This document shows positions 47,369-56,160 of a DNA stretch of 64,000 nt, piece by piece (position 1 is the first letter of the stretch; each line of letters starts with the position of its first letter). Origin of the DNA: Pseudomonas putida (GTDB lineage: Bacteria; Pseudomonadota; Gammaproteobacteria; Pseudomonadales; Pseudomonadaceae). Location of the stretch: positions 62,001 to 126,000 of the forward strand of contig CP124529.1 of assembly GCA_029953615.1 (NCBI GenBank). The letters are read 5' to 3'. The position numbers and the translations under genes were made by a program. The notes beneath the pieces are model-generated. The model had not been told where the DNA came from. It saw nothing but the letters and a program-made list of their open reading frames with translations, and ran no database searches.

Positions 47369-47425
47369 TGACGCGCGTCAAAAAAACGGCAAAATGATCA
47401 TTTTTTTGTAACGGCGTCAATTATA
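47369..47425 (-). promoter_or_regulatory. bcs operon upstream region: -10 box and two palindromes
   Basis: The 349-bp gap between bcsE and the exporter gene is AT-rich. On the minus strand TATAAT (47420-47425) is a consensus -10 with only a weak -35. Downstream of the likely start lie two perfect palindromes: AAAATGATCATTTT (47391-47404) and TGACGCGCGTCA (47369-47380), both positioned to block or control transcription into bcsE. GTCAATTATA at 47416-47425 resembles half of a FleQ site. The regulators are not identifiable from sequence alone. Confidence 0.4.
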
Positions 47426-47634
47426 CAGCACGAAGGCAAAATGAGATCAAGGGGAAATGTAATAAATTGCAAAGTTTTGTTAAAACAACCGCCGTAGGGT
47501 CAGTGTCAGTCAGTTAAGGTTTGCCGGTTTGCGCAGGGCTGCATTGCAGCCCACGCCCGGCTTGTCGACAGGCGCATACCTCGCTGTGCGTTATGGCCAC
47601 GGGCCAGGCAAGCATTGATTTTCCGGAGACACGC

Positions 47635-49488
47635 ATGCTTCGCATCTTTGAGCGCAGGCTCGACCCCTTCCCCCCTGACGAGGTGCCACCGCCCCCGATG
47701 GGCCTGTTGCGCTTCATGTGGGCCTGTACCCGCGGCGCCCGTGGCTACATCCTGGCACTGGCATTGCTCAGTGCCGGCGTATCGATCTACGAAGCCTGGC
47801 TGTTCGCCTTCCTTGGCCAGGTAGTCGACCTGCTCTCGGCCTGGCAGGCCGGCGGCACCGTTGGCCCAGAAGAAACCCGTGTGCTGTGGGGTATCGGCAT
47901 CGTCCTGCTGGTCAGCATCGGGCTGGTGGCGCTACGTACCATGGTTCAGCATCAGGTACTGGCGATCAACTTGCCGCTGCGGCTGCGCTGGGACTTCCAT
48001 CGGCTGATGCTGCGCCAGAGCTTGTCGTTCTTCTCTGACGAGTTTTCCGGCCGGGTGACCACCAAGGTGATGCAGACGGCGCTAGCAGTACGTGATGTGT
48101 TGTTCACCCTCATAGAAATCCTGCCCGGGATCGGCGTGTACTTCATCGCGATCATTGCCTTGGCCGGTGGCTTTGCCCTGAACCTGATGTTGCCGTTCAT
48201 TGCCTGGGTCGTGCTGTTCGGCCTGGCCATGCTGTATTTCGTACCGCGCCTGGGCAAAGTCGGCCAGGAGCAGGCCAATGCCCGCTCGTCGATGACCGGG
48301 CGGGTTTCCGACGCCTACACCAACATCACCACGGTGAAACTGTTCTCGCACGCCAATCGCGAAGCGCATTTTGCGCGCGCCGCCATGGAGGACTTCAAGC
48401 AGACCGGCTTTCGCCAGATGCGCCTGGTCAGCCAGTTCGAAATCGTCAACCAGGCGCTGGTGGTGGGCTTGATCATTGCGGCTGGCGGCTATGCACTGTG
48501 GTTGTGGCACCAAGGCCAGGTCGGCACCGGGGCGGTGGCGGCGATTACCGCCATGGCCTTGCGTATCAACGGCATGTCGCACTGGATCATGTGGGAAATC
48601 ACCTCGCTGTTCGAAAACATCGGCACCGTGCAGGACGGCATGGCCACCCTCACCCGCGGCCCCAAGGTGAAGGATGCGCCGGACGCTGTTGAGCTGGTAA
48701 CTACGGGGGGCGCGGTGAGCTTCGACAAGGTCAGCTTCAACTACAACGGCGAGCGCCAGGTGCTAGACGGCCTGAGCCTGCACATCTGCGCGGGCGAAAA
48801 AGTCGGCCTGGTCGGCCGCTCCGGCGCCGGCAAGTCCACCTTGATCAACCTGCTGCTGCGCTTCTATGACGTGGACCGTGGTGAAATCCGCATCGACGGG
48901 CAGAACGTGGCCAAGGTCACCCAGGACAGCCTGCGTGGCGCCATCGGCATGGTCACTCAGGACACTTCGCTGCTGCACCGCTCGATTCGCGACAACATCG
49001 CCTACGGCCGCCCCGATGCGACCGAGGCGCAGATCCGCGCCGCTGCGGCCAATGCCCAGGCCGATGGCTTCATCAGCCAACTCAGCGACCGCCAGGGCAA
49101 CACCGGTTACGACACCTTGGTGGGAGAGCGCGGCATCAAGCTGTCTGGCGGCCAGCGCCAGCGCATCGCCATTGCCCGGGTGATGCTGAAGAACGCACCG
49201 ATCCTGCTGCTGGACGAAGCCACCAGTGCGCTGGACTCGGAAGTGGAGGTGGCCATTCAGGAGAGCCTGGATGAAATGATGAAGGGCAAGACCGTCATCG
49301 CCATCGCCCACCGGTTGTCGACGATTGCGGCCATGGACCGGCTGATCGTGATGGATGAAGGGCGCATCATCGAGCAAGGCACCCATGCGGAACTGCTGGC
49401 GAAAAAGGGTACTTATGCGCGCTTGTGGCAGCACCAGAGTGGTGGGTTCCTGGGTGAGGACCAAGGTGTGGCCGAGGTGATGGAGTAG
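47635..49488 (+). CDS. ABC exporter, fused membrane and ATPase domains
   Basis: 617-residue half-transporter. Membrane domain about 25-330 with six segments, ATPase about 360-595: Walker A GRSGAGKST, signature LSGGQRQRI, Walker B ILLLDEATSALDSE, H-loop IAHRLST. Homodimer in the inner membrane, of the lipid/drug exporter (MsbA/MdlB-like) group. ATG 47635 follows CCGGAGACACGC. Transcribed away from the bcs operon; no substrate clue. Confidence 0.88.
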   Translation: MLRIFERRLDPFPPDEVPPPPMGLLRFMWACTRGARGYILALALLSAGVSIYEAWLFAFLGQVVDLLSAWQAGGTVGPEETRVLWGIGIVLLVSIGLVALRTMVQHQVLAINLPLRLRWDFHRLMLRQSLSFFSDEFSGRVTTKVMQTALAVRDVLFTLIEILPGIGVYFIAIIALAGGFALNLMLPFIAWVVLFGLAMLYFVPRLGKVGQEQANARSSMTGRVSDAYTNITTVKLFSHANREAHFARAAMEDFKQTGFRQMRLVSQFEIVNQALVVGLIIAAGGYALWLWHQGQVGTGAVAAITAMALRINGMSHWIMWEITSLFENIGTVQDGMATLTRGPKVKDAPDAVELVTTGGAVSFDKVSFNYNGERQVLDGLSLHICAGEKVGLVGRSGAGKSTLINLLLRFYDVDRGEIRIDGQNVAKVTQDSLRGAIGMVTQDTSLLHRSIRDNIAYGRPDATEAQIRAAAANAQADGFISQLSDRQGNTGYDTLVGERGIKLSGGQRQRIAIARVMLKNAPILLLDEATSALDSEVEVAIQESLDEMMKGKTVIAIAHRLSTIAAMDRLIVMDEGRIIEQGTHAELLAKKGTYARLWQHQSGGFLGEDQGVAEVME

Positions 49489-49610
49489 CTGTACTGCCTC
49501 ACGCCTCTGGCCCGCGCGGCTCCTTGTGGAAGCACCGACTTCCAGGCATGCACGGGATCAGCAGGAGCAGCCTTGTGCTGCGAAAACGCCGGAACTCCCA
49601 CGGGAATGGC

Positions 49611-50438
49611 TCAACCAAACACATGCGAAGGCCGGCGCAGCACCGGGTCGAACGGGTTGACCCGCTCGCCGATCGCAGCCGCCTCGCGCTTGAGCAGCGC
49701 CACCACGGTCGGCATGCGGTTGGGCCCCAGGCGGTCGCTTATGGTCGCCACGCTCAGGGCCGCCACCGCATGGCCGTTACGATCGAGAATCGGCACCGCC
49801 AGGCCGGCCATGCCATCGAGCACGCCGGTGTTACGCCCGGCGTAGCCGAGGCTGCGCACATTGTCGATTTCGGCGCGCAGCATGACTTCGTCGTAATGGT
49901 GAAAATCCTTCAGACGCGGCAAGTTGTAACGGATCACCTCGTCACGCTCCTCCTCCGGCAGGAAGGCCAGAATGGCAAGGCTGCCCTGCCCCACCCCCAA
50001 GGCTACACGGCCGCCAATATCACCTGTGAAGGTACGGATCGGGTATGGCCCTTCGCTGCGGTCCAGGCACACCGCATCGAACCCCGAACGCGCCAGCAGG
50101 AACAGCGAATCGCCCAGCGACGCCGATAGCCGCAGCAGGCTGGGGCGCACCACATCGCGCAGGTTGCCAACTTGCCCGGCCTTGGCCGCCAGGGCAAAAA
50201 AATCCAGGCTCAGCCGGTAACGCTTGGTGGTAGCGCACTGGTCGACCATGCCTTCTTCAATCAGGCTGCGCAGCAGGCGGTGGGTGGTGGGTTGTGCCAG
50301 GCCCACCCGCTGTGCCAGCTGGCTGACCTTCTCACCCTCACCGCCGCATTCACCCAGCGCCCGCAATACGGCAAACAAACGGGACACCGCACTGACACCC
50401 ACTTCCCTGGCTTGCTCGTTTCGTTTATCGGAATCCAT
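49611..50438 (-). CDS. IclR-family transcriptional regulator
   Basis: 275-residue regulator: winged HTH at 15-75 (AVSRLFAVLRALGECGG, LAQRVGLAQPTTHRLLRSL) and the IclR effector domain at about 90-255 (LSASLGDSLFLLARSG, VALGVGQGSLAILAFL, NTGVLDGMAGLAVPI). Divergent from the importer/flavoenzyme operon it most likely controls. ATG 50438 begins the family-length protein. Confidence 0.9.
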   Translation of the reverse strand: MDSDKRNEQAREVGVSAVSRLFAVLRALGECGGEGEKVSQLAQRVGLAQPTTHRLLRSLIEEGMVDQCATTKRYRLSLDFFALAAKAGQVGNLRDVVRPSLLRLSASLGDSLFLLARSGFDAVCLDRSEGPYPIRTFTGDIGGRVALGVGQGSLAILAFLPEEERDEVIRYNLPRLKDFHHYDEVMLRAEIDNVRSLGYAGRNTGVLDGMAGLAVPILDRNGHAVAALSVATISDRLGPNRMPTVVALLKREAAAIGERVNPFDPVLRRPSHVFG

Positions 50439-50454
50439 TTTTCGCTAAACCCTG

Positions 50455-50506
50455 TGAAATTCCAGTCAGCGGAATAATTTCAAATTAGCTGTCACTCAGT
50501 GAAATT
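50455..50506. promoter_or_regulatory. Palindrome with three TGAAATT half-sites, likely IclR operator
   Basis: TGAAATTCC (50455-50463), AGTCAGC spacer, then GGAATAATTTCA (50471-50482) form a nearly perfect palindrome; a third direct TGAAATT is at 50500-50506. It lies within 20 bp of the iclR start, so autoregulation and control of the divergent operon are both plausible. Confidence 0.5.
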
Positions 50507-50685
50507 ACCCTTTGTCGTCATCCTAATCATTGCCCTACTCTCCGGTCCATAGGGCGATATCACAACATCGGCCGCCGCCACAGCGCGAGCGCCAACGTCC
50601 GTAAAGCGTTGCTTTTCGCCGCTGGCGCTCTGCCCACCCTGAAACTGCCGGTTGACCCCGGTTCCGTTTGCGATGGAGCACAGCC

Positions 50686-51705
50686 ATGACCTTTCTGTTG
50701 ATCGACAAGCTTTGCAAGCGCTATGGCGCCACGGAGGCAGTGGCCAGCTCGTCACTGGCCATCGAAAAAGGCGAGTTCGTCTCTCTGCTGGGCCCTTCGG
50801 GCTGCGGCAAGACCACCACCCTGCAAATGATTGCCGGCTTCGTCGAGGTCACCAGCGGCCGCATTGTCCTCGACGGCCGCGACATCACCCACGCCAAGCC
50901 GGCCAGCCGAGGCCTGGGCGTGGTGTTCCAGAGCTATGCACTATTCCCGCACATGACCGTGCGCGACAACGTCGCCTTCGGCCTGCGCATGCGCAAGGTG
51001 GCCAACGCCGACATCGCCCGTCGGGTCGACCAGGCCCTGGCGCTGGTGCGCCTGGACAAGCATGCCGAGCGCTACCCACGCGAGCTCTCCGGCGGCCAGC
51101 GCCAGCGTGTGGCCCTGGCCCGCGCGCTGGTGATCGAACCGCCGGTGCTGCTGCTGGACGAACCGCTGTCCAACCTGGACGCCCACCTGCGTGAAGAAAT
51201 GCAGTTCGAGATCTGCCGCATCCAGAACGAGGTCGGCATTACCACCTTGATGGTCACCCACGACCAGGCCGAGGCCTTGTCGATCAGCGACCGGGTGGTG
51301 GTGATGGAAGCCGGGCGCATCACCCAGGTCGATGACCCTTACCGCCTCTACGAACACCCGGGTACACCTTTCATTTCCGACTTTGTGGGCAAGGCCAACC
51401 GCCTGCGCGGCGTAACCGGCCCCGGTGGGCAACCACAGGCCAATGCCCAGGGCCCACTGACCCTCAGCCTGCGCCCGGAGAAGATCAGCCTGGGCCCGGC
51501 CGGCAGCGGCAAGCTGGCAGGCCGCATCAGCTGCCGCTACTTCCTCGGCAGCCAATGGCTGTACCGGGTCGACACCGCCCTGGGCAACCTGGCCGTGGTT
51601 AGTGCCAACGACGGCAGCACACCGCTGGATGAAGGCGCCCAGGTCGGCCTGGACTGGAACGATGCCCTGCTGCGGGTGCTGAACGCTGGCGAGGTGGCGG
51701 CATGA
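50686..51705 (+). CDS. ABC transporter ATP-binding protein, spermidine/putrescine (PotA) type
   Basis: 339-residue ATPase with a C-terminal TOBE domain (about 270-335). Walker A GPSGCGKTT, Q-loop FQSYALFPHMT, signature LSGGQRQRV, Walker B LLLDEPLSNLD, H-loop VTHDQAEAL. ATG 50686 has GGAG 7 nt upstream. First gene of a seven-gene operon. Confidence 0.92.
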   Translation: MTFLLIDKLCKRYGATEAVASSSLAIEKGEFVSLLGPSGCGKTTTLQMIAGFVEVTSGRIVLDGRDITHAKPASRGLGVVFQSYALFPHMTVRDNVAFGLRMRKVANADIARRVDQALALVRLDKHAERYPRELSGGQRQRVALARALVIEPPVLLLDEPLSNLDAHLREEMQFEICRIQNEVGITTLMVTHDQAEALSISDRVVVMEAGRITQVDDPYRLYEHPGTPFISDFVGKANRLRGVTGPGGQPQANAQGPLTLSLRPEKISLGPAGSGKLAGRISCRYFLGSQWLYRVDTALGNLAVVSANDGSTPLDEGAQVGLDWNDALLRVLNAGEVAA

Positions 51706-52571
51706 GTGCGGCAAAGCTGCACAGCAGCGCCTGGGGCTACGGCCTGAGCAGCCCGGCCCTGCTGTTGTTCCTGGCTTTGCTGGTGCTGCCGCTGGGGCTG
51801 ACCGTGCTGCTGTCGTTCAACGCCTTCGACTACGGCAGCGGCATCCAGGCCGGCCAGTACACACTTAACCATTATCTGAGCCTGGTGACCGACACCTACT
51901 ACTACGAGATCTTCTTCCGCACCTTCTGGATCAGCGCCCTGGTTACCTTGCTGTGCGTGCTGATCGGCATTCCCGAGGCCTTGGTGCTCAGCCGCATGGG
52001 CGCGCCGTGGCGCTCGATCTTCCTGATCCTGGTGCTGACACCACTGCTGATTTCGGTGGTGGTGCGAGCCTTCGGCTGGAGTTTGCTGCTGGGCGCCGAC
52101 GGCCTGGTCAACCAGGGCATCACTGCCCTCGGCGGGCAGCCGGTGAAGCTGCTGTATACGCCATTTGCAGTGATCATCGGCCTGGTCCACGTGATGCTGC
52201 CGTTCATGATCATCCCGGTATGGACCTCGCTGCAGAAGCTCGACCCGGCCGCCGAACAGGCCGCATTGTCATTGGGCGCCAGCCAATGGACGGTGTTCCG
52301 CCGCATCGTGCTGCCACAGATCATGCCCGGCGTGCTGTCGGGCACGCTGATCGTGTTCGGCCTGGCCGCCAGCTCGTTCGCCATCCCCGGCCTGCTGGGT
52401 GGGCGCCGGCTGAAGATGGTCGCCACCATGATCTACGACCAGTACCTGGCCGAACTGAACTGGCCGATGGGCGCCACCATCGCCGTGGCCTTGCTGCTGA
52501 TCAACCTGCTGGTGATGCTCAGCTGGAACCGGCTGGTCGAACGCCGCTACAAACGCGCACTTGGAGTCTGA
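51702..52571 (+). CDS. ABC transporter permease, PotB type
   Basis: 289-residue permease with six membrane segments and the EAA loop EQAALSLGASQWTVFRRIVLPQIMPG. ATG 51702 overlaps the ATPase stop (ATGA). Confidence 0.92.
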   Translation: MSAAKLHSSAWGYGLSSPALLLFLALLVLPLGLTVLLSFNAFDYGSGIQAGQYTLNHYLSLVTDTYYYEIFFRTFWISALVTLLCVLIGIPEALVLSRMGAPWRSIFLILVLTPLLISVVVRAFGWSLLLGADGLVNQGITALGGQPVKLLYTPFAVIIGLVHVMLPFMIIPVWTSLQKLDPAAEQAALSLGASQWTVFRRIVLPQIMPGVLSGTLIVFGLAASSFAIPGLLGGRRLKMVATMIYDQYLAELNWPMGATIAVALLLINLLVMLSWNRLVERRYKRALGV

Positions 52572-52575
52572 ACCG

Positions 52576-53370
52576 ATGACCCGTAATGGCCCGATGGCCC
52601 TGTCCTTTCACGCCCTGGTGATGCTGTTCATGCTCGCCCCGCTGGTGGTGGTGTGCCTGGTGGCATTCACCCGGGAAAACACCCTGAGCCTGCCCACGGC
52701 CGGTTTCTCGCTGCGCTGGTTCAGCGCCGTTTTCGAACGTGCTGATTTCCTCGATGCGTTCTACAACAGCCTGCAACTCGCGGCCCTGGCTGCCTCGCTG
52801 GCAACCTTGATCGCCGTGCCGGCGGGCCTGGCGATCACCCGCTACAGCTTCCCCGGCCAAGGTTTCCTCAACGGCCTGCTGCTGTCGCCGATCATCATCC
52901 CGCACCTGGTGCTGGGTGTGGCCCTGCTGCGGCTGTTCGCCCTGCTGGGGGTCAATGGCAGCTTCGCCTGGCTGGTGTTCGCCCATGTGGTGGTGATCAC
53001 CCCCTACGTGCTGCGCCTGGTACTGGCCGCAGCCATCGGCATCGACCGCAGCGCCGAACAGGCCGCGCAAAGCCTGGGGGCTGGCCGGGTCACGCTGTTC
53101 TGCAAGGTCACCCTGCCGATGATCCTGCCCGGTGTGGCCGGCGGCTGGCTGCTGGCGTTCATCAACAGCTTCGACGAAGTGACCCTGTCGATCTTCGTCA
53201 CCTCGCCCGCCACGCAGACCCTGCCAGTGCGCATGTACGTATACGCCACCGAATCCATCGACCCGATGATGGCCGCCGTATCGGCGCTGGTGATCGCCGT
53301 CACGGCCCTGACCATGGTCGCCCTGGACCGGGTATATGGCCTGGACCGCGTACTGGTAGGCAAGCAATGA
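52576..53370 (+). CDS. ABC transporter permease, PotC type
   Basis: 264-residue permease with the EAA loop EQAAQSLGAGRVTLFCKVTLPMILPG. ATG 52576 has GGAG upstream and lies 4 bp after the first permease stop. Together with the PotB-type partner it forms the channel. Confidence 0.92.
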   Translation: MTRNGPMALSFHALVMLFMLAPLVVVCLVAFTRENTLSLPTAGFSLRWFSAVFERADFLDAFYNSLQLAALAASLATLIAVPAGLAITRYSFPGQGFLNGLLLSPIIIPHLVLGVALLRLFALLGVNGSFAWLVFAHVVVITPYVLRLVLAAAIGIDRSAEQAAQSLGAGRVTLFCKVTLPMILPGVAGGWLLAFINSFDEVTLSIFVTSPATQTLPVRMYVYATESIDPMMAAVSALVIAVTALTMVALDRVYGLDRVLVGKQ

Positions 53371-53675
53371 CAAGGAATGCGCCTATGCCTCTGTTCAAGC
53401 GCGTGGCCGAACACGACCGTGAGCCGCTGCCCTTTCTGCTCGACGGCCAACCGGCCAACGGCATGCGCGGCGATACCCTGTTGACCGCCATCCTGACCAA
53501 TGCCGGGCACCTGCGCGGCAGCGATTTCAGCGCCGAGCCACGCGCCGGCTTCTGCCTGATGGGCGCTTGCCAGGACTGCTGGGTACGCCTGCAGGATGGC
53601 CGTCGGGTACGCGCCTGCTCGACGTTCCTGGAACCGGGCCAGTGCGTGACCCGCGACCCGGGGCGCCAGCCATGA
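53367..53675 (+). CDS. 2Fe-2S subunit of a three-component flavoenzyme (HcnA/opine oxidase-like)
   Basis: 102-residue ferredoxin-like subunit with C63, C68, C71 and C84 (GFCLMGACQDC, then ACSTF). This is the small subunit arrangement of HcnABC and opine/octopine oxidase complexes. ATG 53367 overlaps the permease stop and its own stop overlaps the next gene (both ATGA), so the subunits are made in step. Confidence 0.87.
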   Translation: MTRNAPMPLFKRVAEHDREPLPFLLDGQPANGMRGDTLLTAILTNAGHLRGSDFSAEPRAGFCLMGACQDCWVRLQDGRRVRACSTFLEPGQCVTRDPGRQP

Positions 53676-55030
53676 GTGCAATCGTGATCATCGGCGCCGG
53701 CCCGGCCGGCATCCGCGCCGCGCAAACCTTGGTGGCCCACGGCGTACGCCCGGTACTGCTGGACGAGGCCAGCCGTGGCGGCGGGCAGATCTACCGCCAG
53801 CAGCCAGCCAACTTTCACCGCCCGGCCAAAGCCTTGTATGGCTTCGAGGCCGACAAGGCCCAGGCCCTGCACAGCACCCTTGAACAGTTGCGCAAGCAGA
53901 TCGACTACCGCCCCGAAACCCTGGTGTGGAACGCCGAGGGGCAGGTGCTGGATACCCTGCAGCAGGGGCAGCTGGCCGACCGCCTGGCGTTCGACCGGGT
54001 GATCGTCGCCACCGGTGCCACCGACCGGGTGTTGCCGATACCCGGCTGGACCCTGCCCGGCGTCTATACCTTGGGCGCTGCGCAAATCGCCCTGAAATTC
54101 CAGGGCTGCGCGATCGGTGAACGGGTGGTGCTGGCTGGCAGCGGGCCGCTGCTGTACCTGGTGGCGTACCAGTACGCCAAGGCCGGCGCTATGGTCAGCG
54201 CGGTGCTCGACACCTCGCCGTTCAGCGCCCAGGTACGTGCCCTGCCACGCCTGCTGCTGCAACCGGGCACCTTTGCCAAGGGCCTTTACTATCGCGCCTG
54301 GCTGGCCCGCAAGGGTGTACCGGTGCACCAGGGCGTGGTCCTGCTGGGTATCGACGGCGAGCAACGCGCCAGCGGGATACGCTGGTCGCACAATGGCCAG
54401 CAATATGAACTGGCGTGCGACGCCGTGGCATTCGCCCACGCCCTGCGCAGTGAAACCCAACTGGCCGACCTGCTGGGGTGCCAGTTCGCCTGGAGCGCGC
54501 TCAACCGCGCCTGGCTGCCAGTACGTGATGCCCAGGGCCGGGCCAGTAGCCCCGGGGTGTACCTGGCGGGCGACGGTGCTGGCATTCTCGGTGCCGACGG
54601 TGCCGAGATGAGCGGCGAACTGGCCGCCCTGACACTGCTGGCCGACCTCGGCAAGCCCGGTAACCTGCAACGCCAGCAGCAACTGGAAAAGCGCCTGGCC
54701 ACCCTGCAGCGCTTCCGCCAGGGGCTGGAGCAGGCATTTCCATTTCCCGAGCAGTGGGCCCGGCAAGCCCCGGACCAGCTCACCGTGTGCCGCTGCGAGC
54801 AGATCAGCGCCGGGGAAATCCGTGCCACGGTGCGTGCCGGGCACTGGGAGATAAACCGGGTCAAAGCCATGTGCCGCGTCGGCATGGGCCGCTGCCAGGG
54901 CCGCGTGTGTGGTGCCGCTGCCGCCGAGCTGATCGCCTGCGAAAGCGGTCGGGCCATTGACCAGGTCGGGCGCCTGCGCGGTCAGGCGCCGGTCAAGCCC
55001 CTGCCCTTCGGCCTGGAGATAAAACCATGA
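53672..55030 (+). CDS. FAD/NAD(P)-binding subunit with BFD-type Cys cluster (HcnB-like)
   Basis: 452-residue flavoprotein: N-terminal dinucleotide motif IIGAGPAGIRAAQ, VIVATGATDRVLP, then AGDGAGILGADGAEMSG. The C-terminal tail has Cys at about 373, 375, 401, 408 and 413 (VCRCEQIS, MCRVGMGRCQGRVC), a BFD-like [2Fe-2S] site. It passes electrons from the small oxidase subunit in related complexes. ATG 53672 is coupled to the 2Fe-2S gene. Confidence 0.88.
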   Translation: MSAIVIIGAGPAGIRAAQTLVAHGVRPVLLDEASRGGGQIYRQQPANFHRPAKALYGFEADKAQALHSTLEQLRKQIDYRPETLVWNAEGQVLDTLQQGQLADRLAFDRVIVATGATDRVLPIPGWTLPGVYTLGAAQIALKFQGCAIGERVVLAGSGPLLYLVAYQYAKAGAMVSAVLDTSPFSAQVRALPRLLLQPGTFAKGLYYRAWLARKGVPVHQGVVLLGIDGEQRASGIRWSHNGQQYELACDAVAFAHALRSETQLADLLGCQFAWSALNRAWLPVRDAQGRASSPGVYLAGDGAGILGADGAEMSGELAALTLLADLGKPGNLQRQQQLEKRLATLQRFRQGLEQAFPFPEQWARQAPDQLTVCRCEQISAGEIRATVRAGHWEINRVKAMCRVGMGRCQGRVCGAAAAELIACESGRAIDQVGRLRGQAPVKPLPFGLEIKP

Positions 55031-56160
55031 AGCTGATCGAAGTGGACGCCATCATCGTCGGCGGCGGCATCATCGGCAGCAGCGCTGCCCTGACCCTGGC
55101 CCGCGCGGGCCAGCAGGTGGCATTGCTGGAACGCGACTTCTGCGGCTCGCACTCCAGCGGGGTGAACTATGGCGGCGTGCGCCGCCAGGGCCGCTCGTTG
55201 GCCCAGCTGCCATTGTCGATGCGCGCCCATGCCATCTGGGGCAATCTGCGCGAATGGATCGGCATCGATGGCGAATACGCACGCAGCGGCCACCTGAAGC
55301 TGGCACGCAGTGAAACCGACTTCGATGCCTTGAAGGCCTATGCCCGGCGCACCGAGGCTTTTGACTTGCGCCTGCAACTGCTTGAACGACGCGAACTGCG
55401 CCAGCGCTTCCCCTGGGTAGGCGATATCGCCGTCGGCGCCTCGTACTGCCCCGAGGACGGCCACGCCAACCCACGGCTGGTGTCACCGGCCTTCGCCCAG
55501 GCGGCCAGACGCAGCGGCGCCCAGGTGCAGGAGCAGTGCACGGTACTGGAGGTGGGCCACGACGGCCACCGCTTCAGCGTGCACACCAGCAGCGGCCAAT
55601 GTTTCAAGGCACCCTGGCTGTTGAATTGCGCTGGCGCCTGGTCGGCGCAACTGGCCGAGCAATTCGGCGAACCAGTGCCGCTGACCGCCGCCCACCCGGC
55701 CATGCTGGTCACCGAGCCGCTGCCGCTGTTCATGACCGCCAGCACCGGGGTCGAAGGCGGCGGCATCTACGCCCGCCAGGTGGCGCGTGGCAACTGCGTG
55801 CTGGGCGGCGGGCGCGGTTTTGCCCTGACCCCGACCACCGCGCGCCCGGGCCAGGCCGCAGTGCTGGATATCCTGCGCAACGCCACCGAACTGTACCCGG
55901 CACTGGCCGGCGCCCAGGCCATTCGCACCTGGAGCGGTACCGAGGGCTATCTGCCCGATGACGAACCGGTGCTGGGCCCCAGCCTGTACCAGCCTGGCCT
56001 GCTGCATGGCTTCGGCTTTGCCGGTGCCGGCTTCCAGATTGGCCCGGCCGCCGGTGAAGCATTGGCGCAATGCATCCTGCACGGCGCGCCGGCAATCAGC
56101 CTGGCGGCCTTTTCCATCAACCGCTTTCAGCCCAACCACCACAAGGAAAACCTGTCATGA
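55027..56160 (+). CDS. FAD-dependent amine/opine oxidase subunit (HcnC, DAO family)
   Basis: 377-residue D-amino-acid-oxidase-fold enzyme: AIIVGGGIIGSSAAL, LERDFCGSHSSGVNYGGVRRQGR, TWSGTEGYLPDDEPVLG and HGFGFAGAGFQIGPAAGE. It should hold the substrate site and oxidise a secondary amine, for example an opine or N-alkyl amino acid. HcnABC itself is also possible by similarity, but cyanide genes are not coupled to importers. ATG 55027 overlaps the previous stop. Confidence 0.88.
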   Translation: MKLIEVDAIIVGGGIIGSSAALTLARAGQQVALLERDFCGSHSSGVNYGGVRRQGRSLAQLPLSMRAHAIWGNLREWIGIDGEYARSGHLKLARSETDFDALKAYARRTEAFDLRLQLLERRELRQRFPWVGDIAVGASYCPEDGHANPRLVSPAFAQAARRSGAQVQEQCTVLEVGHDGHRFSVHTSSGQCFKAPWLLNCAGAWSAQLAEQFGEPVPLTAAHPAMLVTEPLPLFMTASTGVEGGGIYARQVARGNCVLGGGRGFALTPTTARPGQAAVLDILRNATELYPALAGAQAIRTWSGTEGYLPDDEPVLGPSLYQPGLLHGFGFAGAGFQIGPAAGEALAQCILHGAPAISLAAFSINRFQPNHHKENLS

